A stretch of DNA of 64,000 nucleotides from Dyella sp. GSA-30 (GTDB lineage Bacteria; Pseudomonadota; Gammaproteobacteria; Xanthomonadales; Rhodanobacteraceae). The notes beneath the pieces are model-generated. The model did no database searches. It saw only the letters and a list, made by a program, of their open reading frames with translations, and was not told the origin of the DNA. Made by a program: the position numbers and the translations under genes. Positions 53,670 to 62,646 of this stretch are shown one piece after another. The DNA is taken from assembly GCF_027924605.1 (NCBI RefSeq), contig NZ_AP027042.1:3015524-3079523 (forward strand). Reading direction: 5' to 3'. Each line of letters starts with the position of its first letter. The stretch's first letter is position 1.

Positions 53670-53681
53670 TTCACCGGTGAA
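53670..53681. promoter_or_regulatory. Operator-like palindrome upstream of marR
   Basis: TTCACCGGTGAA is a perfect 12-bp palindrome 16 bases before the marR start. Its place over the probable transcription start fits autorepression by the MarR protein. Confidence 0.5.
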
Positions 53682-53817
53682 ATAAAACGATAGCAACAGG
53701 TGTCGCTGGAGGGCAAGTGCCGGTGGCTTGGCTACCTTGTAGGAACGGCTTCAGTCGCGATCCGCGGTTCATCACGGTTGGTCGCGGCTGAAGGAACCTT
53801 GAAAAACCTCAGTTTTT

Positions 53818-53927
53818 GTCGTCATCCCGGCGAAGGCCGGGATCCATTCCTCAGTCGTCGTTTGTCAGGTGGCTCGTGGCAAGCATTTGCGCTGAGGGGT
53901 GGATTCCGGCCTCCGCCGGAATGACGA
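53818..53927. repeat. REP-like palindromic doublet
   Basis: GTCATCCCGGCGAAGGCCGG and, inverted, CCGGCCTCCGCCGGAATGAC, with the pairing CTCAG and CTGAG stretches inside. Same family and size (110 bp) as the doublet at 30519. It fills most of the space between marR and tatD. Confidence 0.85.
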
Positions 53928-53963
53928 ATAGGGAAGCTTTTTAGAGGTTTCCTGAAGTCGCTC

Positions 53964-54749
53964 CTACAAGAAGCTAGGGGCTTGCGGGATGTTGAACAGT
54001 TTTGTTGCGTTGGCCGAGGTCGCGGCAGCTACGCTCTCAGCGCTTTCACCGCGCAATTGCGCCACGGTCTCCAGCACTTCAACGAGAAAAGCAGGCTCAT
54101 TGCGCTGCCCACGATGCGTCGCCAGCGGCTGGTCCGGCGAGTCGGTTTCCAGCAGCAGATACTCGATCGGCATCTCCGCGACGACACGACGCAGGCGTTG
54201 CGCCCGCTCATAGGTAATCGGACCGCCGATGCCGATGCAGAAATCCAGCTCGAACAACTGACGCGCCTGTTCGATGCTGCCCGAGAAGCTGTGCACCACG
54301 CCGCGCAATCCGCCGCTGCGTCGCAAAGCCAGTGTCACTTCCTCCAGTGCCTTGCGGGCATGCAGGATCACCGGCAGCTGCATGTCTCGTGCAATGTCCA
54401 GCTGGCGATGAAAGTAGAAGCGCTGATCATCGGCAGAGAGACCCTCGACAAAGAAATCCAGGCCGATCTCGCCGACCGCCACCGCGCCGCCGTCGGCCAG
54501 CCAGCCGGGTAGGGCATCCAGATGTTCGGGACGATGTTGTGCCAGGAACATGGGGTGCAGGCCATAAGCGGGGTGCAGACCGGGGTGGCTGTCGCAGAGC
54601 TGTCGGATCTTCTCCCAACTGGGCGCGTCGACACCGGGAATGATCTGCGTGTTGACACCGGCGTTGCGGGCACGCGCGATGGAAGCGTCACGGTCGCTAT
54701 CGAAACTGACGTCGTCCAGGTGTACGTGCGTATCGACCAGGGCATGCAT
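53964..54749 (-). CDS. TatD-family metal-dependent DNase/hydrolase
   Basis: This 261-residue TIM-barrel hydrolase has metal-binding DTHVHLDD at the start, Glu in AVGEIGLDFF, His in PVILHARKA and VVHSFSGS, and Asp in LLLETDSPDQPL. It is nearest the YjjV/TatD branch, which acts as 3'-5' nuclease or deoxyribonuclease. The ATG at 54749 places DTHVH at residue 6, as is usual; 17 further codons are open upstream. A single-gene unit. Confidence 0.9.
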   Translation of the reverse strand: MHALVDTHVHLDDVSFDSDRDASIARARNAGVNTQIIPGVDAPSWEKIRQLCDSHPGLHPAYGLHPMFLAQHRPEHLDALPGWLADGGAVAVGEIGLDFFVEGLSADDQRFYFHRQLDIARDMQLPVILHARKALEEVTLALRRSGGLRGVVHSFSGSIEQARQLFELDFCIGIGGPITYERAQRLRRVVAEMPIEYLLLETDSPDQPLATHRGQRNEPAFLVEVLETVAQLRGESAESVAAATSANATKLFNIPQAPSFL

Positions 54750-54950
54750 AGGTGCGTTCGTTTGGCAATCGTTCAAATGGAAATAGCGGATTCGTATCAC
54801 GTTCTGTCAACGGCAGCTGGCTGTTAATGTCGCGTGTCGGTTCGGTCTAGCCCGTATTCAGTTAACGAGCGGTATCAATGCCGCCGCTGGTCCGCGCTTT
54901 GGGGGCGCATGGCGTCGACGCGACCAGGAACACTTATGAGGAGAGTCACC

Positions 54951-55517
54951 ATGAACAGGTTGATAGTCAATGCGCTTTATGTGGGGATGTCGGCTGCGCT
55001 GGCACTAAGCCTGTCTGCCTGCGACCGCGATGCCAATGCCGACCCGGGTACTACCGCCGGTGCGGCAGGGGATAACGGGGCCAAATTCGGCCGTGTAGTC
55101 AGTGTCGACCCGGTGCACGACACGGCGCCGCAGCGCGTCTGTCATGACGAGGTCGTCACGCATACCGCGCCGCCGAAAGATCAGCATCAGATCGCCGGCA
55201 TGGCCATCGGTGCCGTGGCGGGTGGCTTGCTCGGTAACCAGGTCGGCAGCGGCAAAGGACGCACGTTGGCCACGGTGGCCGGCGCGGTCGGCGGCGGTTA
55301 TGCCGGCAAGCGCATCGAGGAAAGCCACCAGCATGGCCAGGTCACCCAGCAGGTCGAACACCGTTGCTCGACGACCGCCGGCGACCCGAACAAGATTGTG
55401 GCGTACGATGTTCGCTACGAGTACAAGGGTGTGACTCGCACGATACGCATGGACCATGATCCGGGCGATCGCGTACAGGTTCAGGAAGGTGTGGTTGCCG
55501 TTTCAGACGCTCGCTAA
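54951..55517 (+). CDS. Glycine-zipper 2TM lipoprotein
   Basis: The 188-residue protein has a lipoprotein signal (lipobox LSAC). A glycine-zipper hairpin follows (GMAIGAVAGGLLGNQVGSGKGRTLATVAGAVGGGYAGKRIEE in pattern), then a C-terminal YDVRYEYKGVTRTIRMDHDPGDRVQV domain. It is like the outer-membrane lipoproteins SlyB/Rick_17kDa, thought to support envelope integrity. GGAGAGTCACC precedes the ATG. It is followed 12 bases later by a paralogue. Confidence 0.88.
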   Translation: MNRLIVNALYVGMSAALALSLSACDRDANADPGTTAGAAGDNGAKFGRVVSVDPVHDTAPQRVCHDEVVTHTAPPKDQHQIAGMAIGAVAGGLLGNQVGSGKGRTLATVAGAVGGGYAGKRIEESHQHGQVTQQVEHRCSTTAGDPNKIVAYDVRYEYKGVTRTIRMDHDPGDRVQVQEGVVAVSDAR

Positions 55518-55529
55518 GGAGGCGACATC

Positions 55530-56009
55530 ATGCTTATGTCAAACAACAAGTGGATCGCAGGTGTGTTGGTCGCTGCCAGCGTCAGTCTGGCCGGTTGCCA
55601 GCCGTACGACACCCGTCCGCGCTACAGCGATCGTCCGCCGCCGCCGCCCGTGCAGCAGGGGCGCTACGGTTGCCAGTGCGGCGTGGTGCAGAACATCCAG
55701 CAGGTCAATACCGGCGGCGGTGGCAATGGCGGCACGCTGGGCGCTGTGATTGGTGCCGTGGCAGGCGGTGTGCTGGGCAGCACCATCGGCAAGGGCGATG
55801 GCCGTACGGCCGCTACCGTGGTCGGTGCGGTGGGCGGTGGCGTGGTCGGTAACCAGATCGGCAAGAACAGCGATGGCGGCGGTTACGCGTTCCAGATCAA
55901 CATTCGCATGGACGATGGTCGCTACGCCACGGTGACGCAGCGCGAAGATCCGCAGCTTCGCCCTGGCGACTATGTGGAAATTCGCGGCGATCACGTTTAT
56001 CCGCGTTGA
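55530..56009 (+). CDS. Second glycine-zipper lipoprotein
   Basis: The 159-residue protein has lipobox SLAGC, a proline-rich linker, a glycine-zipper hairpin (GAVIGAVAGGVLGSTIGKGDG, then VVGAVGGGVVGNQIG), and the domain INIRMDDGRYATVTQREDPQLRPGDYVEI, parallel to the upstream gene. AAGGAGG precedes the ATG, and the gap to the first gene is 12 bases, so the two form an operon born from a tandem duplication. Confidence 0.88.
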   Translation: MLMSNNKWIAGVLVAASVSLAGCQPYDTRPRYSDRPPPPPVQQGRYGCQCGVVQNIQQVNTGGGGNGGTLGAVIGAVAGGVLGSTIGKGDGRTAATVVGAVGGGVVGNQIGKNSDGGGYAFQINIRMDDGRYATVTQREDPQLRPGDYVEIRGDHVYPR

Positions 56010-56017
56010 TTTGTTTG

Positions 56018-56032
56018 GACGTCTAGACGTTT
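56018..56032. promoter_or_regulatory. Second met-box-like palindrome, between convergent genes
   Basis: GACGTCTAGACGTTT, preceded by G and followed by AAACG, repeats the rare sequence seen at 14710. Here it lies 8 bases after a stop codon and just before a terminator, so an operator role is doubtful. Confidence 0.3.
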
Positions 56033-56046
56033 AAACGATGAAAAAG

Positions 56047-56076
56047 AAAAGGCCCTCGAATGAGGGCCTTTTTTTA
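56047..56076 (+). terminator. Terminator of the glycine-zipper operon
   Basis: The stem AAGGCCCTC/GAGGGCCTT with a 4-nt loop and a T7 tail. On the minus strand it can also serve the convergent SleB gene. Confidence 0.9.
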
Positions 56077-56109
56077 TGCCTTGAAAAAGGCTGCAGGGTG
56101 TTCTGAGTT

Positions 56110-56553
56110 TTAGTTGACGCGATAGAACGTGTGTTCGCCGATGGTGCTGACGGCTTTGCCGTTATTGTTGCGCGACCAAAGCGGCGATACGGCTACAGTG
56201 GCGAAGTGATCTGCATGAGGAACAAGCAGGCGACGTTCCGCAAGCGGCAGCGCCCAGTTGTTGATCGATTCGCCGGCAATCTTCCATGCTTTGTTGAATG
56301 CATCGAGATTGCTGACGTCGAACGTTGCTGGTGTGGTGGCGGTCGCAAATTGATGCGGCGATTTCACCACTTCACATACAGTGTTGCCCCACTGGCCGCG
56401 TTCACGCCGGCGCAGTGCTACTTCAGCCACGGCGAACTGCCCGTTCGTCGGCTCACTGCGGGCTTCGAGATACACCGTCGTTGCCAGGCAGGTCTGGTCA
56501 GCGAGGGGTTGAGGCAGCACGGACGCTAACCACAACAACATAGAAAGTTTCAT
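56110..56553 (-). CDS. SleB-like cell-wall hydrolase
   Basis: The 147-residue protein has a short signal peptide and the SleB/CwlJ hydrolase domain: CLATTVYLEARSEPTNGQFAVAEVALRR (with the catalytic Glu), TVCEVVKSPHQF, then a helix and SRNNNGKAVSTIGEHTFYRV at the end. In Gram-negatives such domains are small periplasmic lysozyme-like enzymes. GGAGGCAGAA before ATG 56553 sets the start, four codons inside the longest frame. Confidence 0.85.
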   Translation of the reverse strand: MKLSMLLWLASVLPQPLADQTCLATTVYLEARSEPTNGQFAVAEVALRRRERGQWGNTVCEVVKSPHQFATATTPATFDVSNLDAFNKAWKIAGESINNWALPLAERRLLVPHADHFATVAVSPLWSRNNNGKAVSTIGEHTFYRVN

Positions 56554-57014
56554 TTCTGCCTCCAACGTGCTGTACGCGCGAAGTCAAAAAACAACTTCGA
56601 GCGCCGTTGCGGTGGACGGGCGGGCAGGCCGTTCCACCTGGATTACTCGTTCATGCCGAAACTTGTGGCCGAACGCTTTGCCGCGGGATTGCGGCTTACT
56701 TGAGTGGCTGTCCGGGAGCCGCTCGCGTATTCATTGCTGACACAACAAGACGCAGTGCCCTCAAAGAGCACTACATACCTGCAACAGCTGATCCGCACGA
56801 TGGCGGTTGTCTACGCCGGCATCTTCAGCCGGGTCGCGCCGATCCGGACCCCTCCGGTTCGTCGCGTAATTGGACACCTCCGTTTGGAGGCATCTCTCAT
56901 TTGACCGGCGGAGCCTAAAGGTCGATTGCTGAACTGGCAAGTGCCGTAACTATCAAATTCACGTGGCGCTCACGTTTATGTTTTTGCGATACACATTCAA
57001 CTGCGATCTATCTC
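56554..57014. other. 461-bp intergenic region
   Basis: Short frames (for example 56607-56918) have no start signals and no protein-like composition. I see no repeat of the families found elsewhere and no strong hairpin. Nothing is called. Confidence 0.5.
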
Positions 57015-57812
57015 TCAGTTTGGCCAGCGTTCGCTGAAAGTTACGCAAACTTTTTCATGAACGATCTCTAACGTGTTGTCGTGCAAGCCTTCGAGCAGTT
57101 CGTCGGCGACGACAGCAAGCGCGTTGTATTGATTGTTTTGCTCGACAACATCGAGCAAACGCAACGTCTCGCGCTCATCGCTGCGCCATACGGTGCCTGC
57201 GTCAACTTGTCGCGACAATACGACACTGTGCATATGCCGCTTGTTCCCGCCGCGATAGTGCAGACGCGCAACGATTTCCTGTCCCGGATAGCAACCCTTG
57301 TCGATCGATACCGCATGCAGGTGATGCAATGAAATCATCGGTGGTAACAGTTGATTCAATGCATCGTCCGGCAGCCATGGCCAACCCATGTGCAGTTGCG
57401 GCAAACGCCATGCGTTGTCGCTTGCTTCGCCGATCACCAGACTGTGCGTATCGCAACCAAGCGATGTGCGTGCATCGTCATGTTCGACAGCGTGCATGTT
57501 CATCGCTGCACTTGTCGAAAGCGTGCGCGGAGCAAACGCAGTCAACGTGACTTTCGAACGAAACACGAAACGCTTCATTGCATCGACGATGTCTTGCGCG
57601 CGACCGCCGCGCAACAGCAACAGCAGGCGATCGTCGGCGATGCGCGCTACATGAAACAGCGCGATCACGCGCCCTTTCGCATCGAGCCAGGCGCTGAAGC
57701 GCCATTGCCCTGTCGGGATATCGTCGATGCGGCTGCTCAGCTGGGCCTGCGCGAAAGCGATGGCGTCGGGGCCTTCGATCGCAAGAGTTTCGGCGAGATA
57801 GGGTGAAGTCAT
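57015..57812 (-). CDS. ygfZ: YgfZ folate-binding protein (Fe-S cluster/tRNA-modification factor)
   Basis: The 265-residue protein is related to GcvT and has the diagnostic KGCYPGQE motif in DKGCYPGQEIVARLHYRG. YgfZ binds tetrahydrofolate and helps keep iron-sulfur enzymes such as MiaB active. The N-terminal half is typical (LAIEGPDAIAFAQAQLSSRI). The length is a little short of the E. coli protein (326). It lies next to the sdh cluster but on the opposite strand. Confidence 0.9.
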   Translation of the reverse strand: MTSPYLAETLAIEGPDAIAFAQAQLSSRIDDIPTGQWRFSAWLDAKGRVIALFHVARIADDRLLLLLRGGRAQDIVDAMKRFVFRSKVTLTAFAPRTLSTSAAMNMHAVEHDDARTSLGCDTHSLVIGEASDNAWRLPQLHMGWPWLPDDALNQLLPPMISLHHLHAVSIDKGCYPGQEIVARLHYRGGNKRHMHSVVLSRQVDAGTVWRSDERETLRLLDVVEQNNQYNALAVVADELLEGLHDNTLEIVHEKVCVTFSERWPN

Positions 57813-57954
57813 AGACCATCGAACCTGGGGGCGGGCGGTACCAAGCTCAAGTGTCCGGAGGCTTGTGACGGCATGTGTCTTGCAGGTCTGGCGGCGTCCG
57901 TCAAGGTTGTGCTGTATTGCCGCAAGTATTACGCTTCCGCGGCTTTATAAAACC

Positions 57955-58122
57955 ATGTCCGATACCTCCTCTCAAACCGAAACCAAGCCCGTGCCCGCTC
58001 CTGCGGGGCCTGCCGCCGTGCCTGTCACGCCGGCCACGGACAAGGCACCGGTCGAGCGGCCGGCGCCCGATCCCACCCGCTACGGCGATTGGGAAAAGAA
58101 CGGTCGCTGTATCGACTTCTGA
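57955..58122 (+). CDS. SdhAF4-like assembly factor (DUF1674)
   Basis: This 55-residue protein has a proline/alanine-rich N-terminus and the invariant end RYGDWEKNGRCIDF. This is the DUF1674/SDHAF4 signature; in mitochondria the homologue protects flavinated SdhA before assembly. Placed 88 bases before sdhC, it heads the succinate dehydrogenase operon. Longer upstream extensions of the frame lack family similarity. Confidence 0.88.
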   Translation: MSDTSSQTETKPVPAPAGPAAVPVTPATDKAPVERPAPDPTRYGDWEKNGRCIDF

Positions 58123-58210
58123 CTAGGTCTGCGCCGGCGTTGGCGTCGGCTTGGGTTTGGACAGGGGTGGGCGGTAAGGGCATCAGCGATTCCAAACCAG
58201 GATAGCCGCC

Positions 58211-58606
58211 ATGGCAGACACCCGACGACCGCTCTCTCCCCATCTACAGATATATAAGTGGCAAGTGCAGATGGTGACCTCCATCGTGCATCGCGCCACC
58301 GGCATTGCTTTGGCCGTCGGTACCTTGATGGTGCTGTGGGGCTTGCTGGCGCTGGCCGGCGGCGAGTCGACGTTCAACCAGTTCAAGACCTGCACGGGCA
58401 GCCCGATCGGGTTGGTGCTCCTGTTTGGCTGGACCTGGGCCCTGTTCTACCACCTGTGCAACGGCATCCGACACCTGATCCAGGACGTTGGCGCTGGCTA
58501 CCAGATTGCGCAGTTCGTGCGTTCAAGCTGGGCCTCGATCATCGTCAGCGTCGTGCTGACCGTGGCCGTGTGGGCCTACGTGCTCTCCGCCGGAGGTGCC
58601 GCATGA
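58211..58606 (+). CDS. sdhC: Succinate dehydrogenase cytochrome b556 subunit
   Basis: The 131-residue protein has three helices and the SdhC signature RPLSPHLQIYKWQVQMVTSIVHRATG, with Ser and Arg of the quinone site. The heme-ligand His lies in LCNGIRHLIQDVG. It anchors complex II in the membrane. Its stop overlaps the sdhD start (ATGA). Confidence 0.96.
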   Translation: MADTRRPLSPHLQIYKWQVQMVTSIVHRATGIALAVGTLMVLWGLLALAGGESTFNQFKTCTGSPIGLVLLFGWTWALFYHLCNGIRHLIQDVGAGYQIAQFVRSSWASIIVSVVLTVAVWAYVLSAGGAA

Positions 58607-59013
58607 GCGCCAACGACAGCAGCAAGGTCGCCAAGGATTTCCGCAATCCGCTCAAGCGCGCTCGCGGCCTGGGTTCGGCCCAGTCGGGCGTTGGCCACTG
58701 GTGGACGCAGCGCTTGACCGCCGCCGCGCTGGTGGTGCTGGTGCTGTGGTTCGTCGCCACCGTGCTCGGCCTGCTGCATGCCGACTACGCCACCGCACGC
58801 GCCACCGTGGCCAAGCCATGGAACGCCGTGTTGCTGGCCGCTTTCATCATCACCGTGTTCTGGCATGCCGTGCTGGGCCTGCAGGTGGTGATCGAAGATT
58901 ACGTGCACACCCGCTGGAAAGAAGTTTCCTCGATGGTGTTGATCAGGTTCCTCGCGGTGTTGGGCACGCTCGCTGGCGTGCTGGCCGTGCTGCGCATCGC
59001 TCTGGGGGCATAA
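58603..59013 (+). CDS. sdhD: Succinate dehydrogenase membrane anchor subunit
   Basis: The 136-residue three-helix protein has FRNPLKRARGLGSAQSGVGHWWTQRLTA at the start and a heme-ligand His in FWHAVLGLQVVIEDYVH, followed by the typical D-Y pair. It pairs with SdhC to bind heme and ubiquinone. Confidence 0.95.
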   Translation: MSANDSSKVAKDFRNPLKRARGLGSAQSGVGHWWTQRLTAAALVVLVLWFVATVLGLLHADYATARATVAKPWNAVLLAAFIITVFWHAVLGLQVVIEDYVHTRWKEVSSMVLIRFLAVLGTLAGVLAVLRIALGA

Positions 59014-59019
59014 GAGCCA

Positions 59020-60807
59020 ATGGAAAGCTACAAGATTCAACAACATAAGTATGACGTGATCGTGGTCGGCGCCGGTGGCGCGGGCCTGCGTGCCACGTTC
59101 GGCCTGGCCGAGAAGGGCCTCAAGGCGGCCTGCATCACCAAGGTGTTCCCGACCCGTTCGCATACGGTCGCGGCCCAGGGTGGTATTTCCGCCGCGCTCG
59201 GCAACATGGGCGAAGACGACTGGCGCTTCCACTTCTACGACACCATCAAGGGGTCGGATTGGCTGGGCGACCAGGACGCGATCGAATACATGTGCCGCGA
59301 GGCCATTCCCTCGATCATCGAGCTGGAACATTACGGCGTGCCGTTCTCGCGTACCGAGGAAGGCAAGATCTACCAGCGTCCGTTCGGCGGCATGACCACG
59401 CACTACGGCAAGGGCACCGCGCAGCGCACCTGTGCCGCGGCCGACCGTACCGGCCACGCGATCCTGCATACGCTGTATCAGCAGGCGCTGGCGCACGACG
59501 CCACGTTCTTTATCGAATACTTCGCCATCGACCTGGTCTTTGACGAAGAGGGCGTCTGCCGCGGCGTGCTCGCGCTGGACATGAACGAAGGCACCTTGCA
59601 CTTCTTCCGCGGTCACGCGGTGGTGCTGGCGACCGGCGGCTACGGCCGTGCCTACTTCAGCGCCACCTCGGCGCATACCTGCACCGGCGACGGTGGCGGC
59701 ATGGTGCTGCGCGCGGGTCTCGCGCTGCAGGACATGGAGTTCGTGCAGTTCCATCCGACCGGCATCTACGGTTCGGGCTGCCTGATCACCGAAGGCGTGC
59801 GTGGCGAAGGCGGTTACCTGACCAACTCCAACGGCGAGCGCTTCATGGAGCGCTATGCGCCCAACGCGAAGGATCTGGCCTCGCGCGACGTTGTCAGTCG
59901 TGCGATGACCATGGAAATCCGCGAAGGCCGCGGCGTGGGCGAGCACAAGGACCACATCCACATCAACTTGATGCACCTGGGCAAGGACGTGATTCATGAG
60001 CGTCTGCCGGGTATCGCCGAGTCGGCGCGCATCTTTGCCGGTGTGGACGTGACGAAAGAACCGATCCCGGTGATCCCGACCGTCCACTACAACATGGGCG
60101 GTATCCCGACCAACTATCACGGCGAAGTCGTGCAGAAGCGCGGCGATAACGTCGATGCAGTGGTGCCGGGCCTGTTCGCCATCGGCGAAGCGGCCTGCGT
60201 GTCGGTGCATGGCGCTAACCGCCTGGGCTCGAACTCGCTGCTCGATCTGGTGGTGTTCGGCCGTGCGGTGGCCCATCGTTGCGCCGAGATCATCAAGCCC
60301 AATACGTCGCACAAGGATCTGCCGGCCAGCGTGCTGGACAAGGCCCTGGGTCGTTTCGACGGTCTGCGTCACGCCAAGGGCAGCCTGCCGACGGCGAAGA
60401 TCCGCGCCGAAATGCAACGCACCATGCAGTCGGACGCCGCGGTATTCCGTACCGACGAGTCGCTCAAGGAAGGCTGCCGGAAGATCACCGCCGCTTACGA
60501 CTCCTTCAAGGATGTCGGCGTCAGTGATCGTTCGATGGTGTGGAACTCCGACCTGATCGAAACGCTGGAACTGTCGAACCTGCTGGGTCAGGCCGTGGCC
60601 ACGATGTATTCGGCCGAGCAGCGTCCGGAAAGTCGCGGTGCGCATGCACGCGAGGATTTCCCGGACCGCAACGATCACGAGTGGCAGAAGCACACGCTGG
60701 TGTCGGTGGACGACAACGGCAAGGCGTCGTTCGACTTCCGCCCGGTGCATATGTACACGATGACCAGCGACGTCGAAGTGGTGCCGCCGAAGAAGCGCGT
60801 TTACTAA
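59020..60807 (+). CDS. sdhA: Succinate dehydrogenase flavoprotein subunit
   Basis: The 595-residue protein has [17 protein letters not shown] (FAD fold), the covalently flavinated His in [33 protein letters not shown] and [19 protein letters not shown]. It oxidises succinate to fumarate in the citric acid cycle and respiratory chain. The start lies six bases after sdhD. Flavination is presumably helped by SdhE and SdhAF4 encoded alongside. Confidence 0.98.
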   Translation: MESYKIQQHKYDVIVVGAGGAGLRATFGLAEKGLKAACITKVFPTRSHTVAAQGGISAALGNMGEDDWRFHFYDTIKGSDWLGDQDAIEYMCREAIPSIIELEHYGVPFSRTEEGKIYQRPFGGMTTHYGKGTAQRTCAAADRTGHAILHTLYQQALAHDATFFIEYFAIDLVFDEEGVCRGVLALDMNEGTLHFFRGHAVVLATGGYGRAYFSATSAHTCTGDGGGMVLRAGLALQDMEFVQFHPTGIYGSGCLITEGVRGEGGYLTNSNGERFMERYAPNAKDLASRDVVSRAMTMEIREGRGVGEHKDHIHINLMHLGKDVIHERLPGIAESARIFAGVDVTKEPIPVIPTVHYNMGGIPTNYHGEVVQKRGDNVDAVVPGLFAIGEAACVSVHGANRLGSNSLLDLVVFGRAVAHRCAEIIKPNTSHKDLPASVLDKALGRFDGLRHAKGSLPTAKIRAEMQRTMQSDAAVFRTDESLKEGCRKITAAYDSFKDVGVSDRSMVWNSDLIETLELSNLLGQAVATMYSAEQRPESRGAHAREDFPDRNDHEWQKHTLVSVDDNGKASFDFRPVHMYTMTSDVEVVPPKKRVY

Positions 60808-60837
60808 GCGCGCGTCTTTTCTCGAATGCTGTAAGGC

Positions 60838-60853
60838 GCCCGCCTAGGCGGGC
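60838..60853. other. Perfect palindrome between sdhA and sdhB
   Basis: GCCCGCCTAGGCGGGC can form a compact hairpin in the sdh message, 30 bases before the sdhB start. There is no T-run, so processing or a weak attenuation or stabilising site is more likely than termination. Confidence 0.5.
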
Positions 60854-60882
60854 TGTCAGCCAAGTAAAACAGTGAGGCAATC

Positions 60883-61668
60883 GTGGCCGAGTTCACGCTA
60901 CCCAAAAATTCAAAGGTCCAGCAGGGCCAGCACTTTCCGGCCAAGGACGCGAAAAAACCGCGTACGTTCCGGATCTATCGCTGGACGCCGGACGACGGCA
61001 AGAATCCGCGCATCGACAGCTACGAGGTCGACCTGGCCGCATGCGGCCCGATGGTTCTGGACGCGTTGCTGAAGATCAAGAACGAAATCGATCCGACGCT
61101 GACGCTGCGCCGCTCCTGCCGTGAAGGCATCTGCGGTTCCTGCGCCATGAACATCGACGGCACCAACACCCTGGCGTGCACCCGCGCGATCGAAGATTGC
61201 GCCTCGGGCGACGTCAAGATCTATCCGCTGCCGCATATGCCGGTGGTGAAGGATCTGGTGCCGGACCTGACCCACTTCTACGCCCAGTTCGCCTCGATCA
61301 AGCCCTGGCTGCGCACGCAGAGCCCGGCGCCGGCCGACAAGGAGCGCCTGCAGTCGCCCGAAGACCGCAAGAAGCTCGACGGTCTGTACGAGTGCATTCT
61401 GTGCGCCTGCTGCTCGACCAGCTGCCCGAGCTACTGGTGGAACGGCGACAAGTACCTGGGTCCGGCGATCCTGTTGCAGGCCTACCGCTGGATCGTCGAC
61501 AGCCGCGACGAAGACACCGGTGCGCGCCTGGACGATCTGGAAGATCCGTTCAAGCTGTATCGCTGCCACACCATCATGAACTGCGCCCGCACCTGCCCGA
61601 AGGGTCTGAACCCGGCCAAGGCGATTGCGGAGATCAAGAAGCTGATCGTCGAGCGCCGCGCGCCCTGA
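60883..61668 (+). CDS. sdhB: Succinate dehydrogenase iron-sulfur subunit
   Basis: The 261-residue protein has the 2Fe-2S ligands in [18 protein letters not shown] and a later Cys in TLACTR. The 4Fe-4S and 3Fe-4S ligands lie in [16 protein letters not shown] and [21 protein letters not shown]. The start codon is GTG at 60883, behind GTGAGG. It transfers electrons from SdhA to quinone. Confidence 0.98.
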   Translation: MAEFTLPKNSKVQQGQHFPAKDAKKPRTFRIYRWTPDDGKNPRIDSYEVDLAACGPMVLDALLKIKNEIDPTLTLRRSCREGICGSCAMNIDGTNTLACTRAIEDCASGDVKIYPLPHMPVVKDLVPDLTHFYAQFASIKPWLRTQSPAPADKERLQSPEDRKKLDGLYECILCACCSTSCPSYWWNGDKYLGPAILLQAYRWIVDSRDEDTGARLDDLEDPFKLYRCHTIMNCARTCPKGLNPAKAIAEIKKLIVERRAP

Positions 61669-61729
61669 CGGCGATGGCCGGCGGGAACCGATCCCTGCCG
61701 GCCTTATCGCGGTTTACGGTCTGAACGCT

Positions 61730-61978
61730 ATGGACGAAGCCCGCATCAAGCGCCTGCGCTGGCGCACCCGCCGTGGTACCCGGGAGCTCGACGCCCTGTT
61801 CGGCGGCTGGCTGGAAGATCATTTTGCCGGTGCCGATGAAGCCACCCGGCAGGCATTCGACGAATTGCTCGACGTGCAGGACCCGGATCTCTGGGACTGG
61901 GTCATGGGCCACGCCCAGCCCGAACGCGCAGACTGGAAGCGCATCATCGATGACATCCGAGCCCGGCATTCGCTTTGA
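61730..61978 (+). CDS. sdhE: FAD assembly factor SdhE
   Basis: The 82-residue helical protein has the conserved RRGTRELDALFGGWLE (RGxxE motif) and LLDVQDPDLWDWVMG. It promotes covalent flavination of SdhA. It lies 61 bases after sdhB and overlaps ygfX by 29 bases. Confidence 0.96.
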   Translation: MDEARIKRLRWRTRRGTRELDALFGGWLEDHFAGADEATRQAFDELLDVQDPDLWDWVMGHAQPERADWKRIIDDIRARHSL

Positions 61979-62486
61979 GTATCGGCCTTCGCGGCTGCCT
62001 TTGTACCTGGCGTCGAGTGGCCTGTGCCTGGTGTTGCTGGCGCTGTTCGCCGCCGATATCCCGCTGATTTTGCAGTTCTCGATAGCGATCGCGGCGCTGG
62101 TACTGGCGTTCTATCGACAGCGCCGTGCGGCAGATCGCGCTGTACGCCGAGTCCAGTGGGCCTCCGATGGAACCTGGACCGTTGATCTGGCGACGGGTCA
62201 CGAAGTCGCGATGGAGCTGGACACGTTCCGCACGTTCGGCTCGCACATCGTGCTGAATCTGCGCTCTGGCGATGCGGTAGGGCCGATCCTTTGGTTGGCC
62301 GGCGACAACACCGATGAGGCGACACGTCGGCGATTGCGCATGCGTTTGGCCAAGGCCGCATCGGCGGAGCTGCCGGAGACCCTCCCTGATCCGTCATCCT
62401 GGCGAACGCCGGGATCCAGTGCCTTGCGCTCCAACGTGCGAAAGACGCTGGGCCCCGGCGTTCGCCGGGGCGACGATGGGAAGTGA
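61950..62486 (+). CDS. ygfX: YgfX/CptA-like membrane protein, 3' end formed by a REP doublet
   Basis: The 178-codon frame begins at ATG 61950 inside sdhE, like the sdhE-ygfX pair of other gammaproteobacteria. Residues 1-143 or so are as expected: FEYRPSRLPLYLASSGLCLVLLALFAADIPL with two membrane helices, then DGTWTVDLATGHEV and LWLAGDNTDEATRRRLRMRL. The last 35 or so codons come entirely from the palindromic repeat at 62391-62477 and look random. The original stop appears to have been lost on repeat insertion. YgfX is proposed to affect cell shape or act as a toxin with SdhE; this is debated. Confidence 0.8.
   Translation: MTSEPGIRFEYRPSRLPLYLASSGLCLVLLALFAADIPLILQFSIAIAALVLAFYRQRRAADRAVRRVQWASDGTWTVDLATGHEVAMELDTFRTFGSHIVLNLRSGDAVGPILWLAGDNTDEATRRRLRMRLAKAASAELPETLPDPSSWRTPGSSALRSNVRKTLGPGVRRGDDGK
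62391..62477. repeat. REP-like palindromic doublet inside the ygfX reading frame
   Basis: CCGTCATCCTGGCGAACGCC at the left and GGCCCCGGCGTTCGCCGGGG at the right, the same type as 30691-30775. It supplies the final codons of ygfX, including most of the sequence before its stop. Confidence 0.85.
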
Positions 62487-62646
62487 GATTGTTTGAAGCT
62501 TCCATCAATCGCCGGGGCGCCGAACCCATGAAAACTTGCCGCATTTCCCCATATCGGGCACTTTAACCGCCGCAACGCGGTCATATGCCCGATAATGCCT
62601 GCTCTGGGCGGCCATAGCCCTGCGACTCCTAATAAGCGACCCATTC

